Source: Gadus chalcogrammus
Taxonomy: Eukaryota > Chordata > Actinopteri > Gadiformes > Gadidae
Reading direction: 5' to 3'
DNA: 64,000 bases
Assembly: GCF_026213295.1 (NCBI RefSeq)
Contig: NC_079413.1
Coordinates: forward strand, 22,641,884-22,705,883
Each line of letters opens with the position of its first letter. The stretch's first letter is position 1. Shown piece after piece: positions 37,386 through 62,247 of this stretch. The translations under genes and the position numbers were made by a program. A model generated the notes under the pieces. It was given only the letters and a program-made list of their open reading frames with translations. It had not been told where the DNA came from and made no database searches.

Positions 37386-37479
37386 TTCTCAAAAGAGTTA
37401 CAAAATAGAAAAATAAAGGGAAAGTTAAAAAGGCATTTTAGTAAAATAAAGGCAAAGTATTTAAGATTTAGCAGAAAGC

Positions 37480-40230
37480 TAGAGCAAACATAAAAGTCTT
37501 CAATCTTGTTTTAAAGGTGCTCAGAGTTGGGGCAAGTCTTAAATCCTCAGGGAGTTTATTCCAGCTATTTGTTGCATAGTAGCTAAATCCTGCTTTCCCA
37601 TGTTTCGTGTTTACTCTGGGGATAATTAACAGATTGGTCTCAGAAGATCTTAGTGTTCTAGAAGGCTTACTGTATGTAGTGGAAGCATATCCGTTAAATA
37701 TTTTGGGCCTAAACCATGAAGGGATTTATAGGTTAGCAACATGATTTTAAAATCAATTCTCTGACCTACAGGAAGCCAATGTAACGATTTAAGAATTGGT
37801 GTAATATGTTCACATTTTTTGGTCTTTGTTAAAACTCTAGCAGCAGCATTCTGAACAAGCTGAAGCTTCCTTAGAGTTTGTTTTGGGAGACCTGTAAGGA
37901 GACCATTGCACTAATCAAGCTTACTAGTGATAAAGGCATGTACAAGTTTTTGTAAGTCTTCGGTGGACATGAGCCTTCTAAGTCTTGCTACATTTTTAAG
38001 GTGATAATATGCAGATTTTGTAACTGATTTGATGTGACTTTCGAAATGTAAATCAGAATCCATGATAACCCCTAGATTTCTGGCTTTGATTGAGGTTTTC
38101 AGGGACAGCGAGTGAAGGTGTTGGGTTACTTTAAGCCTTTCCGTTTTAGCACCAAATACAATTATCTCTGTTTTATCCTCATTTAGCTGAAGGAAATTTC
38201 GGCACATCCAGTCTTTCACTTGCTCAATGCACTGGCACAGCAGATCTATGGGCCGATAGTCATTTGGTGATAGCGATACATAGATTTGCGTGTCATCAGC
38301 ATAGCAATGATGGTCAATATTGTTATTTTGCATGATTTGCCCTAGTGGGAGCATGTAGATGTTGAATAAAGAGGGTCCTAAGATCGAACCTTGTGGGACT
38401 CCACACATCACGTTGGTTGATTCTGATACAAAGTCGCCAATGGAAACAAAGTAGTTCCTATTTTGTAGGTAGGATCTGAACCAATTTAAGACTGTGCCTG
38501 AAAGCCCCACCCAGTTTTCTAACCTGTCCAAAAGTATTGTATGGTCTACAGTGTCGAATGCAGCACTGAGGTCTAGTAGCATTAGTATTGAGGTTTTGCC
38601 AGAGTCTGTGTTAAGACGGATGTCGTTTACAACTTTAATGAGGGCGGTCTCAGTGCTGTGCAGGGGTCGAAATCCTGATTGGAAGGTGTCATAACAACCA
38701 GTTGATGCCAGGAAGTGATTAAGTTGCTGGAGGACAACTTTCTCAATGATTTTACTTATGAAGGGTAGATTTGATATTGGTCTGTAGTTGTTAATAATAG
38801 AGGTATCTAGGCTCCACTTTTTTAAAAGGGGTTTAATAACTGCAGTTTTCAGGGCTTTTGGGAAGTTGCCTGACTGGAGAGAGTTGTTAACTATCTGCAA
38901 TATGTCTGCTGCTAGGCAGTCAAAAACATTCTTAAAGAGGTTGGTAGGTAAAGAATCAAGGCAACAGGTGGATGGCTTTAGTTGTGTAACAGTTTCCACA
39001 AGAGTTTTAGAGTCTATAACATTAAAGCATGCCATCCCTGCCACGTTATTTTTGCCTGAACAGGGTGGTAGTCCAACATTTTTGTTTGAAGTGGAGATAT
39101 TGATGGCGCGTCTGATGCCTTCAATTTTATCAGTATAAAAAGCTGCAAACTCATTGCATTTCTGCGTGGAATGGAGATCAGGTGGAATTTGTGTTGGGGG
39201 GTTGGTCAGTCTGTCAACAGTTGCAAATAGGGTTTTGGCATTATTAGTATTGGTTGTAATGATATTGGAGAAAAATGTTTCTCTAGCACTTTTTAAGTCT
39301 AAATTGTAGGCACGGCGGCTCTCTTTGTAGATATCATGGTGAATATGAAGTTTTGTTTTACGCCAGATGCGTTCAACCTTCCTGCATTCTTTTTTCTGTG
39401 CTGTTACAGAAGAAACTTTTCTCCAGGGTGCCTTTTGCTTTCCAGAAATCGTTTTAACCTTATAAGGTGCAATGACATCCATGACATCCATTTTCAAATT
39501 AAAGTTTTCTACAAGATCATCAACAGAACATGGGTTGAGAGGTGGTAGTAAGGAGATGGCCTTTTTAAAAAGTACATAAGATTCTTCATTGATATACCGT
39601 TTTTTGACAGTATTTGATTTTGTCTGTATGTCGGGAATAAAATATATATTAAAGAAAAGACAAAAGTGGTCAGACAAGGAAGGATCAGTCACAGAGAGAT
39701 CAGAAACATTGAGGCCCTTTGTGATAACCAGGTCTAGAGTGTGCCCCTTACAATGAGTAGTCTCTTTCACATGTTGAGACCGTTCAAATATGTCCAAAAT
39801 GGTAAAAAGTTTTTTTGCACACTTGTCATTCAAATCATCAGTATGAAAATTGAAGTCACCAGTTATAACTAGACAGTCAAAGTCTGTGGAGATGCTAGAC
39901 AATAATTCTGTGAAGTCATCGAAAAAACCTTGGGTTCAGCAGATTATGCGAAACGTCCTTTATACTTTGTCTATGGCTGAAACCTTTTTTGTCTCAGTAA
40001 TACTCAGGACTACTATCAGTACAGGGGGGGGGGGGCTGGGGCTCCCTCCGCTTGGGTGTTATCAGCCTGTGGCCATGACGTGGCGATGCTATCATTGACA
40101 CAGATGCAAGTTTGATGCCAACATATTCCAGTTTCTTAAATTCAGCTGGAAAACCGAAAAAGGGAGGAGACAGTGGAGCTGGAGTTGTTGTTGTGGCTAT
40201 GGGAGAGATGAGGCTGGAGGTCATCGTCGA
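37480..40230 (-). pseudogene. L2 ORF2 (endonuclease/reverse transcriptase), broken
   Basis: The main open frame, 37911-39902, begins inside the endonuclease domain (VITGDFNFH, then THCKGHTLDLVITKGLNVSD and SDHF). It then covers reverse transcriptase: NYRPISNLPFISKIIEKVV, QSGFRPLHSTETAL, LDLSAAFDTVDH, GVPQGSILGP and YADDTQIY near residue 533. Upstream endonuclease sequence (39903-40230) is in other frames and partly lost. The frame stops at LD-TAG where relatives have LDYCN, and the same frame then resumes (CNGLLTGLP, ILKSLHWLPVGQRIDFKIML) towards 37480. A single nonsense change and at least one upstream frameshift make it inactive. Confidence 0.9.
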
Positions 40231-40276
40231 TGGGGGAGTGCAGAGGAGGGGGGTGGCCGTTCCTCACAAGCCAGCA

Positions 40277-41596
40277 TCAGCGATTGGGGAAGGCACAGTG
40301 TTGATGGTGTCGGGCAGGCTGTTGTCTCTCTTCAAGGTCTTTGGTCTGCCTGCTATCTGTGTGGCAGATAGTGGCAGAGGAGATGGTGTCTGGGAGGCTG
40401 TAGTCTCGCTTCTTCTCAACCTGTGCTCTGACTGTGGCCTGTGCGTCAGACCATGGAGATTTTTGGGAAAGCGAGAAGAGAAGATTGTCCCTTAACAGTT
40501 TTGAGCCTAACCTGTTTGGGTGTAGGCAATCTGCTCTGAAAAGATATTTGCGCCCCCAGAACAAGTTGAAATTGTCAATAAAGCCCCTTCCTCTTTCATT
40601 GCAGACTCTGGAAAGCCATGTATTCAGTGCAAGTAGACGACTGAATCTGTTTATTCCCCTGTCAACTGCTGGTATGGGTCCACTGATGAATGACTTAATG
40701 TGTATTTTGTCCAGTGTATCCAACAGATCAGCGTAATCCCTCTTCAGAAGTTCTGACTGTTCTCTTTGAATATCATTAAGTCCTGCATGCACAATAATCG
40801 GTGAGATTTTGGGGTTTTCCAATATGATTGTGGCTAGTTTCTGGTGGATATCACTAACCATCACATCTGGGAAGTAGCATGTTTTGATCTTCTTACCGGT
40901 TATATCCTTGATAGTTGAGTCCCCTATAATCAGAGTGTCTGGTTCATCTGCTTTCTGTGAGATGGGCCCTTGTTGGCTTGAGGTGGCGGTGGTAGACGCA
41001 TGCGCAGCTCGCCTCCGTGGCGACTGGTTATTGTTCCATCTCTGTCCGCACCGTCCGTCCGGACACATTTCGGGGCTCAGGGGTGCATGGGTGGCCGACG
41101 CATGCACAGCTCGCCTCTCTGGCGACGGGTTCATGGTCGGTCTCTGTCCCCACTGTTTGTCCGGACGCATCTCGGGGCTCAAGGGTGCATGGGTGGCAGG
41201 CGCGTTCGTTGGCTTTTGAAGTGGCAGGAACCGGTTCTTCAGCGGCAGGGTTAACTTCAGTGACGGGCTAATCCGTCTGATACATGCAACTTTAGTTTTG
41301 GGTAGCTTAGCATTTGGCGTTGAGTGAACTTGTTGATTCACTTTGGTATGTTGTTTTGGCTTAGCGCAGACTCTGTGCCGGTGAGATGCAGCTGGAACTG
41401 TCTCTCTCTTGTCCAGCTTCGGGAAGGATACAGTGTAGCTTTGATCATCTTGTTGTGTATTTGTCTGAGTTAGCTCAGCAAACTCACCCATCGGCACTGT
41501 ATCCTGGAGAAGTCCTTTGCATTTTTCTAATGCGGCTAGTCTCGTTTCAAATAAAGCCACTGTCAAATTAGCACACTTTTTCAACCATGGGGGCAC
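40277..41596 (-). CDS. L2 ORF1 with SGNH/GDSL-type hydrolase domain
   Basis: 439-codon open frame. The C-terminal half has esterase-like blocks seen in L2/CR1 ORF1 proteins: LIIGDSTIKDI, IIVHAGLNDI and CLHPNRLGSKLLRDNL. The first half is basic and proline-rich with an internal duplication around HAPLSPEM (about residues 135-200). The first listed codon is GTG and belongs to the flanking hAT sequence, so the true N terminus is probably lost or the start is an internal Met. It would bind element RNA or lipid-like substrates by family analogy. No stop interrupts the domain. Confidence 0.78.
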   Translation of the reverse strand: MPPWLKKCANLTVALFETRLAALEKCKGLLQDTVPMGEFAELTQTNTQQDDQSYTVSFPKLDKRETVPAASHRHRVCAKPKQHTKVNQQVHSTPNAKLPKTKVACIRRISPSLKLTLPLKNRFLPLQKPTNAPATHAPLSPEMRPDKQWGQRPTMNPSPERRAVHASATHAPLSPEMCPDGRCGQRWNNNQSPRRRAAHASTTATSSQQGPISQKADEPDTLIIGDSTIKDITGKKIKTCYFPDVMVSDIHQKLATIILENPKISPIIVHAGLNDIQREQSELLKRDYADLLDTLDKIHIKSFISGPIPAVDRGINRFSRLLALNTWLSRVCNERGRGFIDNFNLFWGRKYLFRADCLHPNRLGSKLLRDNLLFSLSQKSPWSDAQATVRAQVEKKRDYSLPDTISSATICHTDSRQTKDLEERQQPARHHQHCAFPNR

Positions 41597-42125
41597 CAGA
41601 CGGGCAGAAGGGCACTAGAAGGGCACCAGATGGGCGGAAGAGCAATAGAAGGGCACTATAAGGACCAGACGAGCAGAAGGGCACTATCAGGGCACTAGAA
41701 GGGCACTAGGAGGGCACTGGAAGGGCACTGGAAGGGCACTAGAAGGACCAGACGGGCAGAAGGGCACTATCAGGGTACTAGAAGGGCACTAGAAGGGCAC
41801 TAGAAGGGCACTAGAAGGACCAGACGGGCAGAAGGGCACTATCAGGGTACTAGAAGGGAACTAGAAGGGCACTGGAAGGGCACTAGAAGGACCAGACGGG
41901 CAGAAGGGCACTATCAGGGTACTAGAAGGGCACCAGATGGGCAGAAGGGCACTTGAAGGACCAGACGGGCAGAAGGGGACTATCAGGGCACTAGAAGGAC
42001 CAGACGGGCAGAAGGGGACTATCAGGGTACTAGAAGGGCACCAGACGGGCAGAAGGGCACTATCAGGGTACTAAAGGGAACACTAAAAGGGCACCAGACG
42101 GGCAGAAGGGGCCTATAAGGGCACT
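41590..42125. repeat. GGGCAC minisatellite inside the hAT element
   Basis: Higher-order array of AGGGCACTAGA, AGGGCACCAGACGGGCAGA and AGGGCACTATCAGGGTACT units, about 500 bp. Part of the hAT interior to the right of the L2. Confidence 0.93.
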
Positions 42126-42339
42126 CATTGAATTTTCTTGTTCTAGAGGGCACATCATCATAATTTATTGTATGAAGGAGCACCCTAGAGGGCACCTAAT
42201 CATGTTTTGCACGTGAAAAGGGCAGCCAATAAGGCATTTCCTCTTGTTTTCGACACTCTTGAAGGGCACTTTAGCGCGCTTTTTCAACCATTGAGTCACG
42301 AGGGGGGGCGGTCGCCCTGCCCCCCCCCCTGAGTCCGCC

Positions 42340-44720
<2,381 letters not shown>

Positions 44721-44724
44721 ACCA

Positions 44725-45450
44725 GAGGCGGACAGAGTACACAGCTTCCTTGAGTAAAAGTACAGATACCCCTTGCTAAATTTTACTCAAGTACAAGTAA
44801 AAGTACTACAGTCAGATGTCTAATGCCGCTTTTCCACTGCATGGTACCAGCTCGACACGACTCGACTCGACTCAGCTCGCATTTTTTGGGTTTCCACCGC
44901 GAAAACATGGTATCTGGTACCTGAAGTGGCTGTTTTTTCTAGTACCGCCTCGCTCTAGGTTCCAAGCGAGCTGAGCCGATGCTAAAAGGTGACGTCGGCA
45001 GACGGCCGGCCACTGATTGGCCAGAGTGTGACGAAGTCACGAGAGCGACATGGCAACCATGCTGGTAACAGCCATAGCAGCGCCGCAGCCAACATATTCC
45101 ACTTCTTCAACTTCTTCAACATGCCAGCTAATAATACGAACACGAATACCATCGCATCGATGTCCTCCATTGTTGTTATGTGGGTTCTGTCCATGTGTGG
45201 GTTGCGTAGGTGTTGTTTGCGTCGCGTACAAAAATACGTCACGGCCCTTTCGTGCAGCCGACCCCGCCCACGTCCAGGAGGTACTATTTGCGGTGGAAAA
45301 GGACCCGTGCTGCTACCGTGTCCAGTCGTGCCCTGTCGAGTCGTGTCGAGTCGAGCTACATGTGCGGTGGAAAAGCGGCATATTTGAGTAAAAGTACTGA
45401 AGTACTTGTTTTTAAAAGTACTTGAGTACCAAGAGTACAAGAGTACATTT
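44725..45450. mobile_element. hAT-type repeat with GAGTAAAAGTAC motifs
   Basis: The sequence GAGGCGGACAGAGTACACAG and the alternating GAGTAAAAGTAC / AAGTACTTGAGTA blocks are a common fish hAT-like repeat. It is split by the MITE at 44823-45381. Outer ends were not resolved. Confidence 0.6.
44823..45381. mobile_element. MITE with ATGCCGCTTTTCCAC ends
   Basis: Perfect 15-bp inverted ends (ATGCCGCTTTTCCAC and its complement), continuing imperfectly through GCTCGACACGACTCGACT. 559 bp, non-coding. Frames through it on both strands are incidental. Confidence 0.82.
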
Positions 45451-46189
45451 TCTAAATATTGCATAACTACTGCCACAGTGCTTACATTTATGTATAGGAA
45501 CGTCCTACATGGAGTTATGAAAAATGTTAATAACTTGGAGAATGTAAAAGGAATTGAAAGTAAAATCAAGTCATTTTCATCTTTTTACCATGTTGATTTA
45601 TTTAACATTTCTCACTTGCCCACAAGGCAATAGCACAATAGTATACAGTATAACACTAACAGTATACTCAAGAACATAAAAACAATTGCTCAGCTTACTT
45701 AAATATTTAATATCGGAAAAGAAAATTCAACAATCGTCTCTCATCTAAATCTGACCATGGAGTTGACTTTGGCGGAAGGCAAAGGTGATTGCTGATAGGC
45801 TGAAGGCTGTCCTAATCAGTGGCGCCTGCACAATCCAATCACGTTTGAGAGGGAAACAACAAATTTAGGGTTTCCGAGATTTTTCTTTTCTCCTTTTCTT
45901 TTTTTCTGACAGCAGTGATTGCAATTTTGAATGGTCAATATAAATTTAAAAAACACATAACCAAGTACTTTTCTGGCTATTGTTGCATATTTGTAAATGT
46001 CAGTTTTACATTTGGATTGGTAGGGTGACAACTGAAAGCTACTTAGATAGGCTTCGTTTTTTAAGTTTGAGGGAAAGCTTCACGTTCGTGTTTGCATGGG
46101 TAGCACCACTTAGTGTTCTGGCCATTTTTGGCCATTTTTTTGTTTTTGCACTGCGCCTACTCTAGAGAGCACTGCTCCTACATAGTATG

Positions 46190-46740
46190 ACCTCTAATCA
46201 CATACTTGGTCTCTTTGGAAAGCTGAGAACCTGTGGAATTTGATGACATTATAAGAATAACTGTATAAATTACTCTCACAGTGCTGGGAAGACTACAATA
46301 TTGTTTTTCCTCCCGGCCGGTTACACACAACTCCAAAACCAAGCTGATTGTAGTACCCTGGGTAACTCCATATCTCTTGGAAACACTACTGAGCCCTAGC
46401 CCTAGGTCTTGTGATGCTTTGTGTAAAAGCAGATCAACAAAGCATAAAAGATGAAGCCTCCAGCTCCTTTTATGTAATGATATGTCCATTCGTTCTGGTC
46501 AGGGTCCTTTTGTAGACTCCAAAAAAGACCTTTGGCTACCCAAAATGCATACTGTAAACAAAAGTGAACCCAAACAAGGCAAAGCATAATCTTGGTCTCA
46601 AATGAAAGGTTACCCTCTGGGCTTCCTTGTGAACCATTTAGATAGCATACCAGATGTTCTGATTTATAATGAGACAGGTATAATCACACAAAAATCAAAT
46701 TTTTAGCTATCCAACTCTGGGGAAGAGCCTGCTAGTTTAC
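46190..46740. repeat. Unclassified dispersed repeat candidate
   Basis: The frame at 46178-46587 on minus looks weakly protein-like (DQNEWTYHYIKGAGGFIFYA), but no family was identified. It adjoins the TIR element at 46759, so it is treated as repeat sequence, not a gene. Confidence 0.4.
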
Positions 46741-46758
46741 GCACACCCCTTGCGCATT

Positions 46759-47548
46759 TGTTTTCTCAACACGACGCTGAAGTTGGCATCCGATTCGCAG
46801 CATCCGATTCGGCAGCTGGTCCACTTTAAATCGGTCCTGATTGAAAACCACTACACCTAGACTCTTCAAATCTGGACTAAATTTTCACAGTGAGGCTATA
46901 CATTATATAAAACATAGTTACAGATTTGTGAAACCTTTTTTCTATTTGTGAAAATGCAATACAGGCTCATTTTAATGCTTTTTAGGGGTCCAGACTGCAT
47001 TAGAACGGGTCCTGATTGAAAACCACTACACCTAGACTCTTCAAATCTGGACTAAATGATCACAGTGAGGCTATACATTATGTAAAACATAGTTTCAGAT
47101 TTGTGAAACCTTTACCCTATTTGTGAAAATGCAATAAAGGCACATTTTAATGCTTTTTAGGGGTCCAGACCGCATTAGAACTGATCCTGATTAAAAACCA
47201 CTACACCTAGACTCTTCAAATCTGGACTAAATTATCACAGTGAGGCTATACATTATGTAAAACATATTTTCAGATTTGTGAAACCTTTACCCTATTTGTG
47301 AAAATGCAATACAGGCTCATTTAGGGGTCCAGACCGCATTGCATTTTCACAAATAGGGTAAAGGTTTCAAAAATCTGAAACTATGTTTTACATAATGTAT
47401 AGCGTCACTGTGATAATGTAGTCCAGATTTGAATAGTATAGGTGTAGTGGTTTTCAATCAGGACCGATTTGAAGATTCTAAGTGGTTTTCAAGCCGAATC
47501 GGATGCTGCGAATCGGATGCCAACTTCAGCATCGTTTTCTCAACCACA
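46759..47548. mobile_element. TIR element with three 175-bp tandem units
   Basis: Inverted ends share GCTGAAGTTGGCATCCGATT (about 46775 and, inverted, about 47515). Inside, three 175-bp units start TCCTGATTGAAAACCACTAC at 46835, 47010 and 47185 (third unit TCCTGATTAAAA). An opposite-strand copy fills 47337-47470, giving an asymmetric foldback. Non-coding. Confidence 0.8.
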
Positions 47549-48451
<903 letters not shown>

Positions 48452-49483
48452 AATTTGAAAAACAAATAGAAGGAACAGGGATGAATATTGTACATATAAG
48501 TGTTAACAAAAAAAATACGGTGAGGAAAGGAGACAATTAAAAAAGCAATAGGCCTACAATTAAAATGGACCACTGGTTATTAAACCCTCCAGCAAATGCA
48601 GATTCCACTGCCTAACATCTGCACGCTGCAAAGGAGGACCATGCACATGCTGGTTCAAAAAACTGTCCGGTTTGTCATTCGCTCGTCTCTTCGGTTGTTT
48701 TGAACTTCTGGCCTAGCGCTGGGTTGGTCTATGAGCATCTAGTTGCAGAGTGTGTGACAAAGGGGTTTATGTCGTCGATAAACGTGCGGTATGTTGTGGT
48801 AACTCTTTAACACTCGAACAAAATAAGAGGTAAAGCCAAAGTTTGAAAGATAGAGACTTTTTATCAATTGTAGAGATGTAACAACAAAACACGAGTTGGT
48901 TTGTTTGCCAAAGAATCTGGAATCAGGCTTCAGGCTACTTTTTCTGAAAATATATGTGGATTCCTGTATGTTGGTAATTATAAAATAACTGCATTCATTC
49001 AATACAGGTATATAAATTGATACATTTGGTGAACTAAGTATTTGGTGAACTGATTAAAATACTTCATGGTTATCATGCTTCAAGACGGCACCCATCCTCA
49101 TTCAATCCCATGTGAATGAGAGTCAATCGTTTCTGGGTGCCCATAGGACTACGGGAGCTTTAATATGCCGGGTGGCAGAAGCGGATTAGCCTGCAGGCAG
49201 CAGCCAGGGGGGCCATGTGAGCAATTTGATAAAAAAAAATATATATCTTGAATTTGCCCATAACATGAAACATTAAAAAACAAAGCAGCCTATTTTGTCG
49301 ATGTGTGGGCCAGGTCATAGTCTATTTGTTGTAAAATAATACGTCACGGTGGGTCGTGCCCGAAGTGAAGCGGAAACACCAAGCCATGGACGCACTTTCA
49401 CCCAAACCCTCACTAGCGCTCTGTGAGAGCCTTGCGCATGCATCTGCAGTTGTAGGCCTATTTGGCGCCCGCTCCGCTCCCTC

Positions 49484-49623
49484 TATAAATCAGAGGGGTC
49501 CTTCTCGGGGCAAGAGGAACTACACCAGAACGCCTCTCATATCCCAAGATGGCAGGAGAAAAAACTTTCTGCCTGGTGCTGGATCTGACATCAGGATAAC
49601 CACCTGAATGACGAACATTAAAG
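49484..49623 (+). promoter_or_regulatory. Probable core promoter and 5' UTR exon of the amine oxidase gene
   Basis: TATAAAT at 49484-49490 follows a GC-rich block (GGCGCCCGCTCCGCTCC). About 135 bases later lies a donor-like AAAG|GTAAAAT at 49623/49624. A long T/C tract (49931-49960) ends at a GTGCAG acceptor at 49969, four bases before the coding ATG. Together these fit a TATA promoter, a non-coding first exon and a 346-bp 5' UTR intron. This is inference from motifs only. Confidence 0.55.
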
Positions 49624-49973
49624 GTAAAATAAGGGCAACCTGTCGACTGTGTCTGTCTGAGTTGCATGGGTTGAGTGTGTGATGTAGTGCGTGTGTTAAG
49701 GACTTCTGGTGGGAAGTGGAATGCACGTCATTTCGTTGCGTAATCCCCGAATCCCCTGATTCTCAAGAGGCTTTTTTAAAATGGGGGAGGGGACGGGTTT
49801 TGTTTGGGGTGGGGAATGGGGGAGTAGTTCGGGGGATGGGTGGTGTCTTCTCCAAGCACACTTTTTGGAGCCGCTACTTGCGTCAAGGGGCTCTTCTTCA
49901 GCGGTCTCTCGATCGAGCCCCCCTCGCTTGTCTTTTTTTTTTCTCACACACTGTCGCTCTGAAGTGCAGCAAA

Positions 49974-59953
<9,980 letters not shown>

Positions 59954-60744
59954 TTCGGGTCGACCCGTTTGGGGGGGAAAAGGGTTTCGGGAATCAGAGT
60001 TTGCAGGTTGTACTTTTGCATACATCTGGACTTTTTCCTATGAAAAAAAACAAACGAACGTGTCTAAACGGTGACATTTTAAACCAACGGGTGCGAGTGT
60101 GATCAGCGGTTAAACGCACGTTTAGAAAATCTGCCTCTTCTGACATCAAAAGTGGGCGTGTCCACCTAGAAGTATGACGGAGAGATGAGCCACGTTTGCT
60201 GAAGTCCACCGAGTTTGCTGGTACACTGATCTACCCAGCGCCAGGTGCATATTGCACCTGGCGGTGTAATATGTCACCTTTAACCGAACACCAGAAAATT
60301 CTATGCTTACCAGCGATCGGACCAGGTCCTGATTCATCATCATATTCATATCCCGTCCAGTTTTTTGATGTTTTTTTTAATACATATTCGAGTATCACCT
60401 TTGTAGTAACCCCCGTTGTGATTGTATGAGACTTCTCTCAGCCTCAGTCGTATCCAAGCACCTTGGGGCAGCAGCGTCTGCTATAAAAGCTAAATGTTCT
60501 TCCACACATGCACCTTTACCCACTCGCTGGTCTACTTAAATACCCAGCCTTCTATTAACTACTACATTTAGAGGGATGCTGTTCAGGAGAGATGAGGCTT
60601 GATGTTGAGTTGCATTGGATAAAATAGAACGGATACGTTTTACTCCAGTGCTTCTGTGACTTATTCGAGTGTCTGGAGTACAATTTATCAGTTGTGAAAC
60701 TTTATCCCCGTTTTCACTGTTGTGAAAGTGAAAACCCGGAGTAA

Positions 60745-60848
60745 AATAAATAGCACTTAGTTTGAGGGAAAAAATGAAAATGTTCTATCTGTGATTTACT
60801 GTTAGTCCGTCCAGTCCAGTGAAAAGAAGTTACTCTTGATTGAATAAA
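60745..60848 (+). terminator. Candidate polyadenylation signals of the amine oxidase gene
   Basis: AATAAA occurs at 60745-60750 and 60843-60848. The second is followed within 25 bp by a T/G-rich tract (GTTGCTTTTGGTC), giving a 3' UTR of about 900 bp. Confidence 0.5.
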
Positions 60849-61645
60849 ATGGATTTGACACACATGTTGCTTTTGGTCTTTCATATGCAATAACATATGT
60901 AGACAATTCAGTGGCTTTTTTATACACACAATTGATGATAAATATAACATTATTTAATGTTGTAAAACTTTGTTTTTATAACACTTAAAAGTACCAGTTT
61001 GCCAGACCGATACAATCAATCTTTGGAACTGCATATCCTTGTGAATTTGTAAATGTTCTAACTTTGCCAAATAGATTTCTCTTTTATTGTTTGCCTTCAT
61101 TGTCATTCTCTGGACAGAGTTATGAGAGGGAGCGATCCATATTTGTACTTCTACTGTAGTACATACTATATCCTACTACATTGGATCCTACCGACCACAC
61201 AGCCCTCTGGGCAGTGTAAACCTCTGATATTAAAGAGTCTTAGTGCTCCAGACGGCCGTTTGCACAGTAAAATTACATTTGGTAGTTCAGCAGTACGATG
61301 TGTGGTGTACAGTGCAGTACGATGTGTGGCCCAAGAGAGAGATTATTTCATTAGCCATCTGACTGAAGCAAAAGCTGAGCAAACATTTTGTCATGGCAGG
61401 ACCTGGATAACCCGACACAAATTAGTGAACTGGGGCCCGTTTCAGAAAGCAGGTTCAACAAACTCCAAGTTAAAACCTTAACTCTAGGTTGACCAACTCT
61501 GAGCTGTAAAACTCTGAATTTTGGGTTTCAGAACAGGTGATAACGCTTAGTTCAATCAACTCTGAGTCAAGGTAACTCTGAGTGAAGCTCGTGCATGAGG
61601 ATATAAAAAGCCCTCATCAATGGAACACAGATAACATGATTCACC

Positions 61646-61980
61646 ATGGCAACAAGTACTAACAAGCTTCGATCCTCCTACTTCTCCCCAGCGGAGTTGC
61701 AAATCTTAATGACTGCATATGCAGAAAGCGAGCATATCTTTTTACTAAAAAGCAATACTATGGCAGCAGCCGAAAAGCGGGAGCTCGCGTGGAAAAAAAA
61801 TAGCAGACCGAGTCAGAGTATTTGAGAAAAATAAAATGTTTTCTCTTGAATGTTCCACTTATTCAACAATTATATTCCATATGTGTGTTTGTGCGCACAG
61901 GTGCAACCCAACAGGCCCCAAACGGACTTGGCTGCAACTAAAAATGAAATATAAAAATGTAGTTCAAACAGATAAGGTAT
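61646..61980 (+). pseudogene. Harbinger Myb/SANT-like DNA-binding protein, frameshifted
   Basis: It starts MATSTNKLRSSYFSPAELQI and continues to KRELAWKK. There an eight-A run (61793-61800) shifts the frame away from the expected IADRV. A second exon after the CACAG acceptor (61900) supplies CNPTGPKRTWLQLKMKYKNV. Such proteins help Harbinger transposases reach the nucleus and bind the ends. The frame as read is broken. Confidence 0.8.
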
Positions 61981-62247
61981 AATTTAAGTACACGCAATTG
62001 TGATGTTGTTTAGCCTGCCCTCATTAAACAGCATTTAGTGGCTGCATTCAACATGTGATAGATATATTTAAGTAATTAGGGAAATCTGCTAAACAAAGAA
62101 AAATCCCAACATTGCCAGTATTTAATATTGTCTATATGAAAGCAACACCTAAATGCCTTTTATACATATAAGTCTCCAAATTTTTTTTTTTCTGGTTATC
62201 TTAAAATTTGACCTCCATTATAGCCAACAGAAAAAAGGCAGAGTCAG

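Larger units (their letters stand above)
36718..41578 (-). mobile_element. Near-full-length L2 LINE
   Basis: Minus orientation. The 3' end (left) bears the L2-type sequence TTTGAGTCTGCCTTGTG/GCACTTT on its 3' flank, a minisatellite at 37195-37385, then ORF2 and ORF1 towards the right. The 5' limit is near 41578, where hAT-internal sequence resumes. No clean target duplication was resolved. The copy is broken by a frameshift in the endonuclease part and a stop in the reverse-transcriptase tail. Confidence 0.9.

Noticed and set aside
44982..45569. 195-codon open frame and its opposite-strand partners
   Set aside because: They cover the MITE with ATGCCGCTTTTCCAC ends; no domain was seen.
49716..49973. 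In-frame N-terminal extension of the amine oxidase
   Set aside because: A long pyrimidine tract and CAG acceptor lie just before the ATG at 49974, and the residues from that ATG form the expected short cytoplasmic tail and membrane anchor.
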